64,000 bases of DNA, taken from positions 396,242 through 460,241 of the forward strand of contig RPFO01000938.1 in the NCBI GenBank assembly GCA_009746045.1, read 5' to 3'. The DNA is from Mesostigma viride. Taxonomy: Eukaryota; Streptophyta; Mesostigmatophyceae; Mesostigmatales; Mesostigmataceae. Of this stretch, positions 39,936-50,769 are shown piece by piece; within the stretch, counting starts at the first letter, position 1, and every line of letters begins with the position of its first letter. The notes beneath the pieces were generated by a model. It was not told the DNA's origin. It worked only from the letters and a program-made list of their open reading frames with translations, and searched no databases. The position numbers and the translations under genes were made by a program.

Positions 39936-41038
39936 TAATTAATTAATTAATTAGGAACATAACTCCGTTGGGAGTATATGTAGCACATAGCCCTGAGAAG
40001 GGGCATATGAGCCTATAATACATTCTAAGCTACTTCCTGCAAGGGTGGGAATGTAAACAACACTTGCTCTAGGTGCACCAGGGCACCCGCACCCTCATGG
40101 TCTATCACGCTATGCCCGGGTAAGGGGGGAGCATGCCTGTGAGGGGGAAGATCATCATGGCTATTCAAGAGCTATGGCATGGCTTCTCAGCAGAGAGTGA
40201 CTCCCTGCATGGGCACAGCATTACTAAATAAGGCTAGGCATCGTCTGGAGTGTGGCACATCATAGGCACACATGTACATGACTAAAAAGGCTAGGCCTCA
40301 GCTGGTATAGTGCTTGTATTAGGCGGGCATGTACAAGGCCACTGTCTAACTATTCTACACTACTGCTGTATTCCCCTAGGCTGGGGCTGGAGTTGCTGGG
40401 GCCGCGGTGGTCGAGGGGGTCGCTTGCCAGGGCTTGTGGCCGACGTAGATGGCCGCCCCCTTCCAGTACACCGGCTGGCCCGCCTTGGTCTGCCGGAGCT
40501 GGAGGTAGGTCTGCCATAGCTCCCGTCGCCGTTGTTGCTGTGCCAGGGTCAAGTCGTCGTCAAGGGTGAAGAGAGTCTTCTCGAGCCGCTTGCGGCGTCT
40601 GAGAAAAGAAATCTTGTCCGCCGGGGTCTTAAAGGTGAGAAGGAGCGGGGGCGGCCCTGCCTTACCCCGCGCGCGGGGAAGGCGGTGGGCGGCCAGCTCG
40701 ATCTCACCAGTAAGGCCCATGCGATCAAGGATTTCTCTCTCAAAAGCACGCGCAAGCTTCTCGGAATTCTCACCTTCCTCCATCTTGAGATTCTTGACAA
40801 TGACGTTGAGGCTGCGCTTGGCGAGCTCGGCCTCCTCGCGGAGGTCGAGCGTCTGCCGCTGGAGCTGGGCTGCGACGGCGGAGGTGGTGGAGGTGGTATG
40901 TTGCTTAAGCATGTCCGCCCAGGTCGTGATGGGAGGAGCATCGCCGGCCAGGCCAGCCGGGGCTGGCTTGGCGGCAATGTCCTTCACTGCCTGGGCGGTG
41001 AGGCCGGCTGTGTTCTGCAAGACCTCGATAGCGATAGC
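39936..41038 (-). mobile_element. T1 LINE, 5'-truncated ORF1, inserted in ORF2
   Basis: Bounded by a 12-bp TSD (GAGAGTCGGGAT). In reverse it has about 220 ORF1 codons, a ~390-bp 3' UTR, the T1 hairpin and a TTAA tail. The 3' UTR matches 23220-23700. Confidence 0.8.
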
Positions 41039-41383
41039 GAGAGTCGGGATGCGGTGCTCAAACTGGGCTGGGACCACTAGTTCGTCCAGCAACATCTGAA
41101 CATAGTTGGTGACAGGTTTCCCTACCCTTTTGGGAATGTCCGCGGGGCCAGGCCAGGTCAGAATGTGCCGCCCTGGCTGGCCAAGCCGCTGGGGGCCGGC
41201 CAGACCAAGGGTGGTGTCGACCTGGCTGGTGCGGGCAAGGTGTCCTACAAATGCTATCCTACGCTGCCTAATCTCGTCCGAAACACGAGGCATGCCATGA
41301 TACAAAGACTCTGATGACGGACGCTCGGAAAAACCTACGTTGAGGAGATATACGAGAAGAGATATACGAGAATGAGCACTCAT
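40376..41383 (-). CDS. Open 335-codon fusion: ORF2 C-terminus to ORF1 C-terminal half
   Basis: The insertion at 39936-41038 happened in frame and in the same orientation, so the ORF2 tail (about residues 1-113) reads straight into ORF1 (from IAIEVLQNTAGLTAQAVKDI on) to the ORF1 stop. The ORF1 half keeps its helical linker, the RLPRARGKAGPPPLLLTF RNA-binding segment and the VYWKGAAIYVGHKPW end. It is a chimeric, insertion-generated frame. Expression is unknown, and it is most simply a fossil that happens to be open. Confidence 0.55.
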   Translation of the reverse strand: MSAHSRISLLVYLLNVGFSERPSSESLYHGMPRVSDEIRQRRIAFVGHLARTSQVDTTLGLAGPQRLGQPGRHILTWPGPADIPKRVGKPVTNYVQMLLDELVVPAQFEHRIPTLAIAIEVLQNTAGLTAQAVKDIAAKPAPAGLAGDAPPITTWADMLKQHTTSTTSAVAAQLQRQTLDLREEAELAKRSLNVIVKNLKMEEGENSEKLARAFEREILDRMGLTGEIELAAHRLPRARGKAGPPPLLLTFKTPADKISFLRRRKRLEKTLFTLDDDLTLAQQQRRRELWQTYLQLRQTKAGQPVYWKGAAIYVGHKPWQATPSTTAAPATPAPA

Positions 41384-41694
41384 AACTTTTGCCTCCGGTC
41401 ATGAAATTACACAGGGTTGCTTTTCTACTATTGGCTCGAGGCGTATTTTTCTCGTTTCTCGATTTCAGGATATAATCAAAAAAGTGTTTTTTCATTTTTT
41501 TTAAAGTTATACATCCATTTACACCCAGGGAAAGCTATTGTGCTGAAGGTGTACGTCTCATCAAAACACACCATATCTAGTAGACATGCATATCTGTTTT
41601 CACATTAATTAAATTAAATTAAATTAAATTAAAGTATAACATGCCTCCGTTGATATATATGTGTTGAGATATATGTCCATATTCCATGATGGAT

Positions 41695-42369
41695 TAATTA
41701 ATTAATTAATTAAAATCATAGCTCCGTGGGGAGCATATGTAACACATAGCCCTGAGAAAGGGGCATCTATGGGTTTGTAATACAATCAGGGCGACAACCT
41801 GCAGGTGTAGGATGTACAACTATCACCTGCTCTGGGTGCACTAGGTGCACCTGCACCTCCATGGTGGTTCATGCCTCCTAATCAAGCACAGGCACCCAGG
41901 GGGGGCTTGAGGAGAGGGCCTAGAAGGCCTGCATGACATATGGGGTGGAAGGTATGTGGCTAGGCTATAGCTAGGGTACACATGGCCTCTCAGCAGGGAG
42001 TAACTCCCTGCATGGGCAAAGCATGACTCGAAATTGCTACGGCTATTGCAAGGGCGGGTGTGGGCCCGTCACGTAGGCATACATGGCCACGTCACTAAGC
42101 TTTCTAGTCTACACTACTGCTATATATTCCCTAGGCTGGGGTGGCTGGGGTGGCTGGGGCGGCAGGGGTCGCCTGCCAGGGCTTGTGGGCGACGTAGATG
42201 TCCGCCCCCTTCCAGTAGACCGGCTTCTGCCCCGCCGTCTGCCGAAGCTGGAGGTAGGTCGGCCATAGCTCCCGTCGCCGTTGTTGCTGCGTCAAGGTCA
42301 AGTCGTCGTCCAGCGTGTAGGCGGTCCCCCCAAGCCGCTTGCGACACTTGAGGAACTCCATCTTATCCG
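41695..42369 (-). mobile_element. T2 LINE, 5'-truncated ORF1, TSD
   Basis: CCATGATGGAT occurs at 41684-41694 and 42370-42380. In reverse it has about 70 ORF1 codons (KMEFLKCRKRLGGTAYTLDD ... WQATPAAPATPATPA), about 420 bp of 3' UTR, the hairpin GCTCCGTGGGGAGC and a TTAA tail. Confidence 0.8.
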
Positions 42370-42767
42370 CCATGATGGATGACCTAGTGGTCCCAGCCCA
42401 GTTTGAGCACCGCATCCACTCTCTCTCCCGTCTTTGGACTGCCATGCAGGACAAGACGCGGTGGAAGAAGATTGTCAAGGCGCACACGCCCGACCCTGTG
42501 GGCAAGCCACCTCCCCCCAAGCGGAGGAGGCGTTTTGATGAGTAGTGTAGTTAGGATTTTCTAGATAGAGTTAGGATAGTTCGATCACGCGGCTTCCTCC
42601 ACCCCATCCATCATGGAATATGTGCTACATGACCTCCCCACGGAGGCATCCCCATGCACACCTGGAATTGTACTACATTTTTCAAATTGTACTTCAGTTT
42701 TGAAAGTTGCATTTTCATGCATTTAAAGTTTCAACTAAAGTCTTTGAGGAAAAAAAAGTTCGGCGGC

Positions 42768-43690
42768 GGCCGTGGCACCGTTGCACCGTTGCACCGTTGC
42801 ACCGTTGCACCTCAAATTGCATATATGCACACACCTTTGCACATGCAATTGTTATCCATGGGATTTATGTAGGTGGATGGGTCATGCAAGGGTTACCTAG
42901 ATGCTCATGACACCGTGCCACCGTGGCGCCGTTGCACCGTTGCACCGTTGCACCGTTGCACCTCAAATTGCATATAAACACACACCTTTGCACATACAAT
43001 GGTTATCCATTGGGATTTATCAAGGGTAATGGGTCATGCAAGGGTTACCTAGACATGCTCATGACACCGTTGCATCGTGGCATCGTGCCACGTGCCACCG
43101 TGGCACCGTGGCACCGTTGCACCGTTGCACCGTTGCACCGTTGCACCTCAAATTGCATATAAACACACACCTTTAAGCACATGCAATTGTTATCCATGGG
43201 TTTTATGTAGGTGGATGGGTCATGCAAGGGTTACCTAGATGCTCATGACACCATGGCACCGTGGCATCGTGCCAGCGTGCCACCGTGCCACTGTGCCACC
43301 TCAAAAGTTGCATATAAACACGTACACATATTTGCACATACAATGGTTATCCATTGGGATTTATCAAGGGTAACATTTGGGTCATGCAAGGGTTACCTAG
43401 ACATGCTCATGACACCGTTGCATCGTGGCATCGTGCCACCGTGCCACCGTGCCACCGTGCCACCGTGCCACCGTGGCACCGTGGCACCGTTGCACCGTTG
43501 CACCGTTGCACCTCAAATTGCATATAAACACACACCTTTCCGTTTTTCCGCGTTTTCCGCGGCCCGGCACTGAACGCAAATGGTTTTCACCTTTGCGGAG
43601 TGCCTGATCAGAACACACCTTTGCACATGCAATTGTTATCCATGGAGCCACCATGCCACCGTGCCACCGTGCCACCTCCACAACGGTATG
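42768..43690 (+). repeat. Left subterminal array: TTGCACCG and GTGCCACC octamers in a larger repeat
   Basis: Short runs of TTGCACCG or GTGCCACC alternate with a ~110-bp segment (CTCAAATTGCATATAAACAC ... GGTTACCTAGATGCTCATGA). This makes at least five higher-order units of roughly 150 bp. Confidence 0.85.
43540..43612. mobile_element. 73-bp family F insertion with TSD
   Basis: ACACACCTTT at 43530-43539 and 43613-43622 flanks the insert, which interrupts one higher-order unit. It shares GCAAATGGTTTTCACCTTTG with 39300-39330. Confidence 0.65.
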
Positions 43691-43899
43691 AAAGTGCCAA
43701 AAAATGCCCTTATAAGCCCTACATGGAGCAAATTGAGTCCAAACATGCTAGATATTGGTAGGCAGCATGTCCAGGACACCAGTAGAAGGAATTTGACTTT
43801 CCAGAATTTTCCGACATCGGTTGGTCTATTTTTGGCATGTCTATTTTTAGCAACTTTCCAGATTTTAATATAAACAAATACCACTTAGTATGCAAATAA

Positions 43900-44520
43900 A
43901 GAGCTCCTGGCCTGGCTATTTGCAGGTAGGCTAATGCTCATGTCTACCAACTGTGCACCAGGTCCCATGGTCATCTGACCTCATTTGGTGACAAACTGCC
44001 ACCAAATGCTAGCAAAAACGCACTGTTTCACCACATCTCATTGCAGTTTCCATAGAAGGTGTGTTCAGTCGAGGCTGGAAATTTGCAATCACATTGCACA
44101 TCATAAATGTAGACATGGCACAAAAAATCAGGTCCATCGTACTGTATTTGGTAACAAAATGCCACCAAATGCTAGCAAAAATGTGCGTTTTTCGCGTTTT
44201 TTAGACACATTTCATGACAGTTTTCATACAAGATGTGCTCAGTTGGGGCTGGAAACTTGCAAGCATATTAAATATCATTATTGTAGACATTGCACAAAAA
44301 TTCAGGTCCGTTGTACTTCATTCATTGACAGCTCGCTACCAAATGTGAGAAAAAATGTGCGATTTTTGCATTTCCGCCACATTTCCAAGTGCAGTTTCCC
44401 ATGCCAGGTGTGCTCAGTTGAGGCTGAAAACAAGCGCGCATGTTAATCATCATCATTTCAGACATTGCACAAAACTTAATTCAGGTCCATCAAGTGTCAT
44501 TGGGTTCACTGGTCCATGCA
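43900..44520 (-). repeat. Degenerate ~175-bp tandem repeats
   Basis: Three to four diverged units share ACCAAATG(C)TAGCAAAAA, GTGTTCAGT-GAGGCTGGAAA-TTGCAA and GACAT-GCACAAAA-TCAGGTCC. In reverse they align loosely with the arrays at 48690 and 5266. Confidence 0.6.
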
Positions 44521-44776
44521 ACACCTGCCAGTTTCCAGCTAATCACTCAACCTTGGATGACAAAGTTCTTTTGTAACGGTATGGCCAACTCCCACCAACT
44601 GTGTTGCTAACTGTTCAGACCTTGCACAGATAATATAACACAACTTTTGTGACACATAGACAAAGATATATGAATATGAACAGTGGCTAGACATGGCTGT
44701 ATATATGTGCATGTGGCCATGCTCAGGCAATTTTCAAGTAGGGGCTTGTTAGACATAAGAACTAGACATAAGAACT

Positions 44777-45112
44777 AGCTAGACCTTTTCAGTGGTTTTC
44801 CATTTGCGGGTATTTCCTCGTAAATGGTGGGAGAGCGATCGCAGCAATGGTGCTCACCACTAGACACTCCCGGCCAGCTAGGCTAGAAACACACGCCCTG
44901 ATCAAGCATGCTGTTTCCGGCCCCACCGTCTAGGTCATCTAGTCGCTCCACACGTAAGCCAGCCATAATTTCAATGCACAAGGATACACATTTCCATCAC
45001 CATTCATCTTCATCATCCTGAACGACTCGAAAACGCGGAAAAGATAACGGCAGGCTCGAGCTACCATGGTCCGGATTCTCCCGATTTCTGGCCTGCGCTG
45101 GTTGTCTCTTTG
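44777..45112 (+). mobile_element. Family C 3' end, 336 bp, TSD
   Basis: ATAAGAACT occurs at 44768-44776 and 45113-45121. The insert ends GGTTGTCTCTTTG, one base different from the consensus end. Confidence 0.8.
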
Positions 45113-45121
45113 ATAAGAACT

Positions 45122-46103
45122 GCCAGCTGTCACGTTCGCTAGCATGATCAGTTCAAACCCACAGCATGCACGGTAGTCGCAAACTCAGCTTGGCAATGTA
45201 GTAATCTAATCATGCCAGGCATCTTGGCGGTCGGCATGGCTGCGATGTGTTTTGTGCGCCTTGATTCGGTAGCAGCACATCCCTTGGCAACCGGCCCGCC
45301 TGACTAAGGTTGCCACACATGGTCCTCTGCATCACCATGGATGTCCCCATGTCCCTGTCTCTGTTATAGGGGTTCACGTTGCTGGCGATGCAGCTTCCAA
45401 GTTGGACTAGATCTCCTCAGCCAGCGCTGTGGTGCATAGCCAGACAGCTCATACACTGCTCAGTTGCTACCTCGAGGTTGCCGGCTTGAAATGTGCCACC
45501 AAAGGACTGCACTTGGCCGCCATCATACCTAGCATGAAGAAGCCACTGCACAACCCCGGTGAGCCGCTTGGCCACCATACCGCAGTTGTCTTCAACAGAT
45601 AGTGCAAGGCCAATGGCCTCTTCACAGGCACGTGCCTTGTGCTCATGCTCTTGCTCTGGCCCTTGTCAGCATGAGATGCACGCCCTTGCATGCTTCACCA
45701 TGTTTCTCCAAGCCATCCGTGACTACTTGCTTCAGAAATGTCATTCAACTCCTGCTCGTCCTCAGCCACCAGACTGCCTAACTAGCTGGTGCCCCATCCC
45801 TCACTTTGGCGAGGACTGCGATTCTGGCTAGCAGCTTAGCGATCGTGCGTGGTTGTGCCCGAGTTTCTGGGTTAGTGGCAGTGGCATTGGAGCAAGAGTT
45901 GTTGAGCATGTGCGTGTGTCTATCCTCTTGACAAACAACCCCTCGCACCCCTGACATTGAGGAGTTTGGCCATGTGCCACATGGCAGGTTGCCAGAATTC
46001 CGCAAACATGCATCATAGGGAAATAAAGGATGGCTGGTTGAGCACACGACATGAGTAAACAAAATACACAGCGCTGGTGCTGTCCGATATCCCCTACATG
46101 TGA
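45122..46103. other. Internal region of the 7.8-kb element, unassigned
   Basis: No domain is recognised. Only short overlapping frames are present. Confidence 0.35.
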
Positions 46104-46597
46104 AGACCAAATGGTGGTGGCACGGAGTATAAAATTAATGGTGGTGGCACGCCGCCATTGTTGTTGTTGTTGTTGTGTCCCACGCCGCACACCGGTGGAG
46201 TACAATTTGGTGGTGGCACGGTGTGCCGGTGCAACGGTGCAACGGTGCAACGGTGCAACGGTGCAACGGTGCAACGGTGCAACGGCCAGTGATTGGCCCG
46301 TTGCTGATTTGCTGACATGCAGCCTAATAAAAATTGGCCGCAAATTCGTCCGGTCGCACGTGGGCACAAGATTTGCGGCCAATTTTTACTAGGCTGCATA
46401 TCAGAAAATCAGCAACGGGCCAATCACTGGCCGTTGCACCGTTGCACCGTTGCACCGTTGCACCGTTGCACCGGCACACCGTGCCACCACCAAATTGTAC
46501 TCCACCTGTGTGCGGCGTGGGACACAACAACAACAACAACAATGGCGGCGTGCCACCACCATTAATTTTGTACTCCGTGCCACCACCATTTGGTCTT
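46104..46597. mobile_element. 494-bp foldback (near-perfect palindrome)
   Basis: GACCAAATGGTGGTGGCACG at the left is mirrored by CGTGCCACCACCATTTGGTC at the right. The arms, about 235 bp, carry GTT/AAC trinucleotide runs and GGTGCAAC octamers. The centre holds AAAATTGGCCGCAAA and its inverse. The octamer is the same as in the subterminal arrays of the host element. No clear TSD is seen. Confidence 0.75.
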
Positions 46598-47920
46598 TAC
46601 AGGGTCAGCTCACTTCCTTAGTGATTTCGGCACCTCAATTAGCGACAATTTTCGGTTCATTAGTACGGTTTACCCGAGAAATCTGGTGATACTGATTAGT
46701 GACAATTCGTACCCGACCAAATCCGATCCGAAAGCACTAACGACGCGAGTAATTAGTACATGCAACTCACTTCATTAGTATGATGGCGAGGTCGTCAGCT
46801 CGTGGAGCTATGGAGACGGCATTTCCCATTCTTGCTGCGAAAACAATCGTTTCAGAAAGAAATCTGTGAAAAAATCTCGTGCTTATGTGTATAATTGCTA
46901 CATTTCTCAGTCTGCATCGCTCCACGCTGAGGTTGGAGTCATGCATATAGCGACCGATTGCGATGATCAAAGAATGAAAAACTGGGCTATCCGGAATCGT
47001 GTGAATCGTGTGCCTACAGCTGCCTACGTGACGCGATCACTTCAAAAAGGCGTCGAATGCGGGATACATCCATGGGCTCCATCGTACAGCATTTTTGGGG
47101 CGGACCGAGGTAGCTGCCGATGGGAATGCCGTGAGAATACTGCGGAAACGTGCGTAAGTGAAAACTGGATACTGCTTGACCTCCGGAGCATCTGGTGAGC
47201 CGCAGTTCTGGTTTAGGGTGATAGGGTGGTTGAAAATGGAGGTCTAGTCAGGGTTTGTTATTATTTGTTGCGTTTCTTGCTGGAATTTTATTTTCCGGTG
47301 CTGTCGGTGGCCGCTGAAGAAATTCTTTGCGGGACCTAGGATGTGTGCTGTCCTTCCGTCTGGCACCGCTGCCGTGGATTCGACGGCCGCAAACACCTGC
47401 ATTGATAAATTGCCGCACCTGACTGCGTCAATGTTATGGATGCTCAGGGTATTATGGCGCCTTGACTGTCATGTTGTCCATACGTCTTGCATGTGGCATT
47501 CATCTATGTAACCTTTTGCCTCTTGCTGTTGGTTGCTTTGCTTTCATGCGCTTTATTTCATTTCCTTGGTGGGATTAGCCTGTGGAAGGCGGCCTCCCTC
47601 CTGCATCCTGTGTCGGCAGACATACTGACAGGCAGGATGAAGTGCAGGCAGAGGGGCAGGCGAACAGCCGTTTATATTTGCACACATGCTTGCCGCTGGT
47701 ACGCTAGTTTGCGTGTATCTTTGCATGGTCATGTTTTGGCAGGCCTGGACAGATATGTTCAAATATGGTCGCATGCGTGCATGCACGCATGCATGAATGG
47801 GTTTACGCATGTTGCCAGCCACATAGGTAGGCACGTGGGAACGCTCGCAAGCTGACGACACTACCAGGTCAGGCTGGTCTGGACCTGGAAGACACACAGG
47901 AGGCAGGCAGCCTTGGATGG
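46598..47920. other. Internal region of the 7.8-kb element, unassigned
   Basis: Contains short open frames but no recognised domain or splice structure. Confidence 0.35.
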
Positions 47921-47924
47921 TGTG

Positions 47925-48333
<409 letters not shown>

Positions 48334-48689
48334 AGGTGTGCTTTTTATTATGATGATTAGCTAAGTTACGTGTGTGTTGTTGATGTACATGTTGACGTTG
48401 TATCATGGGCGTGTGCCCCTAAGTCTGCCTTCCTGCAATATCACATAATATATCATCTAGATGTGTTGTTGGGAACCTGACTATATATCCCAAACTGGAA
48501 TGGTTGACATTCAACTATGGGATGAAACCCACGAAAAACAATTACTAGGAACTGCCATTTTTGTGCTATGTTTGCTAGCATCTGTCACCTATTTGTCATG
48601 CAAACAGTCTGAATTTCTTGTGGGCAGTTAACATAGATGTTTTTATGAGCTGTGCAAATTTCTAGGCTTGACTGAGTTCATTGATATAG

Positions 48690-49870
48690 GCACCCATGTG
48701 TTGGAAACCTTGGAAAACCAAGAAAAACTGCATTTGGGGGGGGGTTCGCTACCATCAGTCACCATTTTGTCATCCAACCAGCCTGCAACTTTGTGGGCAT
48801 GCTGCATGGGATGTGTTTAGAACATGTGCAAAGTTCCAGCTCCAACTGAGCTCTATTGGTGTCATTATGTATGCATATGTGTGATAAAACCCTTGGAAAA
48901 CCAAGAAAAACTGCATTCTTGGGGTATTTATGCTAGCATTTGTCACCTATTTGTCATCCAACCAGCCTGCAACTTTGTGGGCATGCTGCATGGGATGTGT
49001 TTAGAACATGTGCAAAGTCCCAGCTCCAACTGAGTTCATTTGGAGTCATTATGTATGCATATGTGTGATAAAACCCTTGAAAAACCATGAAAAACTGCAT
49101 TTGGGGGTATTTATGCTAGCATTTGTCACCTATGTCATCCAACCAGCCTGCAACTTTGTGGGCATGCTGCATGGGATGTGTTTAGAACATGTGCAAAGTT
49201 CCAGCTCCAACTGAGCTCTATTGGTGTCATTATGTATGCATATGTGTGATAAAACCCTTGAAAAACCATGAAAAACTGCATTCTTGGGGTATTTATGCTA
49301 GCATTTGTCACCTATTTGTCATCCAACCAGCCTGCAACTTTGTAGGCATGCTGCATGGGATGTGTTTAGAGCATGTGCAAAGTCCCAGGCCCAACTGAGT
49401 TCATTTGGAGTCATTATGTATGCATATGTGTGATAAAACCCTTGAAAAACCATGAAAAACTGCATTTTGGGGGTATTTATGCTACCATCAGTCACCTATT
49501 TGTCATCCAACCAGCCTGCAACTTTGTGGGCATGCTGCATGGGATGTGTTTAGAACATGTGCAAAGTCCCAGGCCCAACTGAGTTCATTTGGAGTCATTA
49601 TGTATGCATATGTGTGATAAAACCCTTGAAAAACCATGAAAAACTGCATTTTGGGGGTATTTATGCTAGCATTTGTCACCTATTTGTCATCCAACCAGCC
49701 TGCAACTTTGTGGGCATGCTGCATGGGATGTGTTTAGAACATGTGCAAAGTCCCAGGCCCAACTGAGTTCATTTGGAGTCTTTATATATGCGTACATGCC
49801 AGAAAGTGCTGAAAATACGGTATTCTTTGCTAGCAAATGTCACCATGTTACCATGCTGCCGACTCCCAAA
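48690..49870 (+). repeat. ~184-bp tandem satellite, about 6 copies
   Basis: Units contain AACCAGCCTGCAACTTTGTG, GGCATGCTGCATGGGATGTG and TGAAAAACTGCATT. Each unit has an open ~69-codon frame, which is a repeat artefact. Confidence 0.9.
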
Positions 49871-50013
49871 ATTTTTTTTGACCACATGGCATCATAAGAT
49901 ATCTGATAAGGAACCTTGGTGCCAAATTTGAGGTCAAACTGACCATTATTCCTTCTCCAAATAATTTCCAGGGGAAGAAAATGGGTTTTCGGATTAATGT
50001 GTGTGTCAAGACA

Positions 50014-50360
50014 TGGCACGGTGGCACGGTGGCACGGTGGCACGGTGGCACGGTGGCACGGTGGCACAGTGGCATCCCACGTTGGGCAGTGCTTGTGGGC
50101 AATATAACATTAGTATTGGACGTTATGTTACCTCGTGACACCATACAAAATCATAAAATGGTAGTTTTATGGTGCAACGGTGCAACGGTGCAACGGTGCA
50201 ACGGTGGCACAGTGGCACCCCACTTTAGGCAGTGCTTGTGGACATTATAACATTAGTATTGGACGTTATGTTACCTCATGACACCATACAAAATCATAAA
50301 ATGGTAGTTTTATGGTGCAACGGTGCAACGGTGCAACGGTGCAACGGTGCAACGGTGTCA
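50014..50360 (-). repeat. Right subterminal array: GGTGGCAC and GGTGCAAC octamers
   Basis: This is the reverse orientation of the left array, with a ~115-bp spacer (TAACATTAGTATTGGACGTT ...) repeated twice. Confidence 0.85.
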
Positions 50361-50522
50361 AAACATGATGAGACACTTACCTCCTACCTTTGGACCTAAG
50401 AGAGGTACAAAATAACAAAGTTGAAAAAAATCAATTTGTACTTGTGCTGTAGTACAAATCCAGGTGTGCCTGGGGCATGTTATAATTTAATTTAATTTAA
50501 TTTAATTTTTAATGCCTCCGTT

Positions 50523-50597
50523 AAAAGCCATATGCCCCTTCTCAGGGATATGTGCTACATAGACTCCCAACGGAGTGATGTTGATAATTAATTAATT
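50523..50597 (+). mobile_element. 75-bp solo T1 LINE tail with 12-bp TSD
   Basis: AATGCCTCCGTT occurs at 50511-50522 and 50598-50609. The insert is just the last ~60 nt of a T1 3' UTR, its hairpin CTCCCAACGGAG and a short TTAA tail. Confidence 0.8.
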
Positions 50598-50769
50598 AAT
50601 GCCTCCGTTGGGAGATTAATTAATTAATTAATTAGGAACATAACTCCGTTGGGAGTATATGTAGCACATAACCCTGAGAAGGGGCATATGAGCCTATAAT
50701 ACATTCTAAGCTACTTCCTGCAAGGGTGGGAATGTAAACAACACTTGCTCTAGGCGCACCCTCCCTGCA

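Larger units (their letters stand above)
39676..41385 (-). pseudogene. T3 LINE ORF2 C-terminus, interrupted by an ORF1 element
   Basis: The tail, T3 hairpin and final ORF2 codons lie at 39676-39935. The rest of the ORF2 C-terminus (LYHGMPRVSDEIRQRRIAFV ... HILTWPGPADIPKRVGKPVT ... DELVVPAQFEHRI) lies at 41051-41385. The two parts are joined across the insertion by GAGAGTCGGGAT at 39924-39935 and 41039-41050. The upstream palm domain is missing. Confidence 0.75.
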
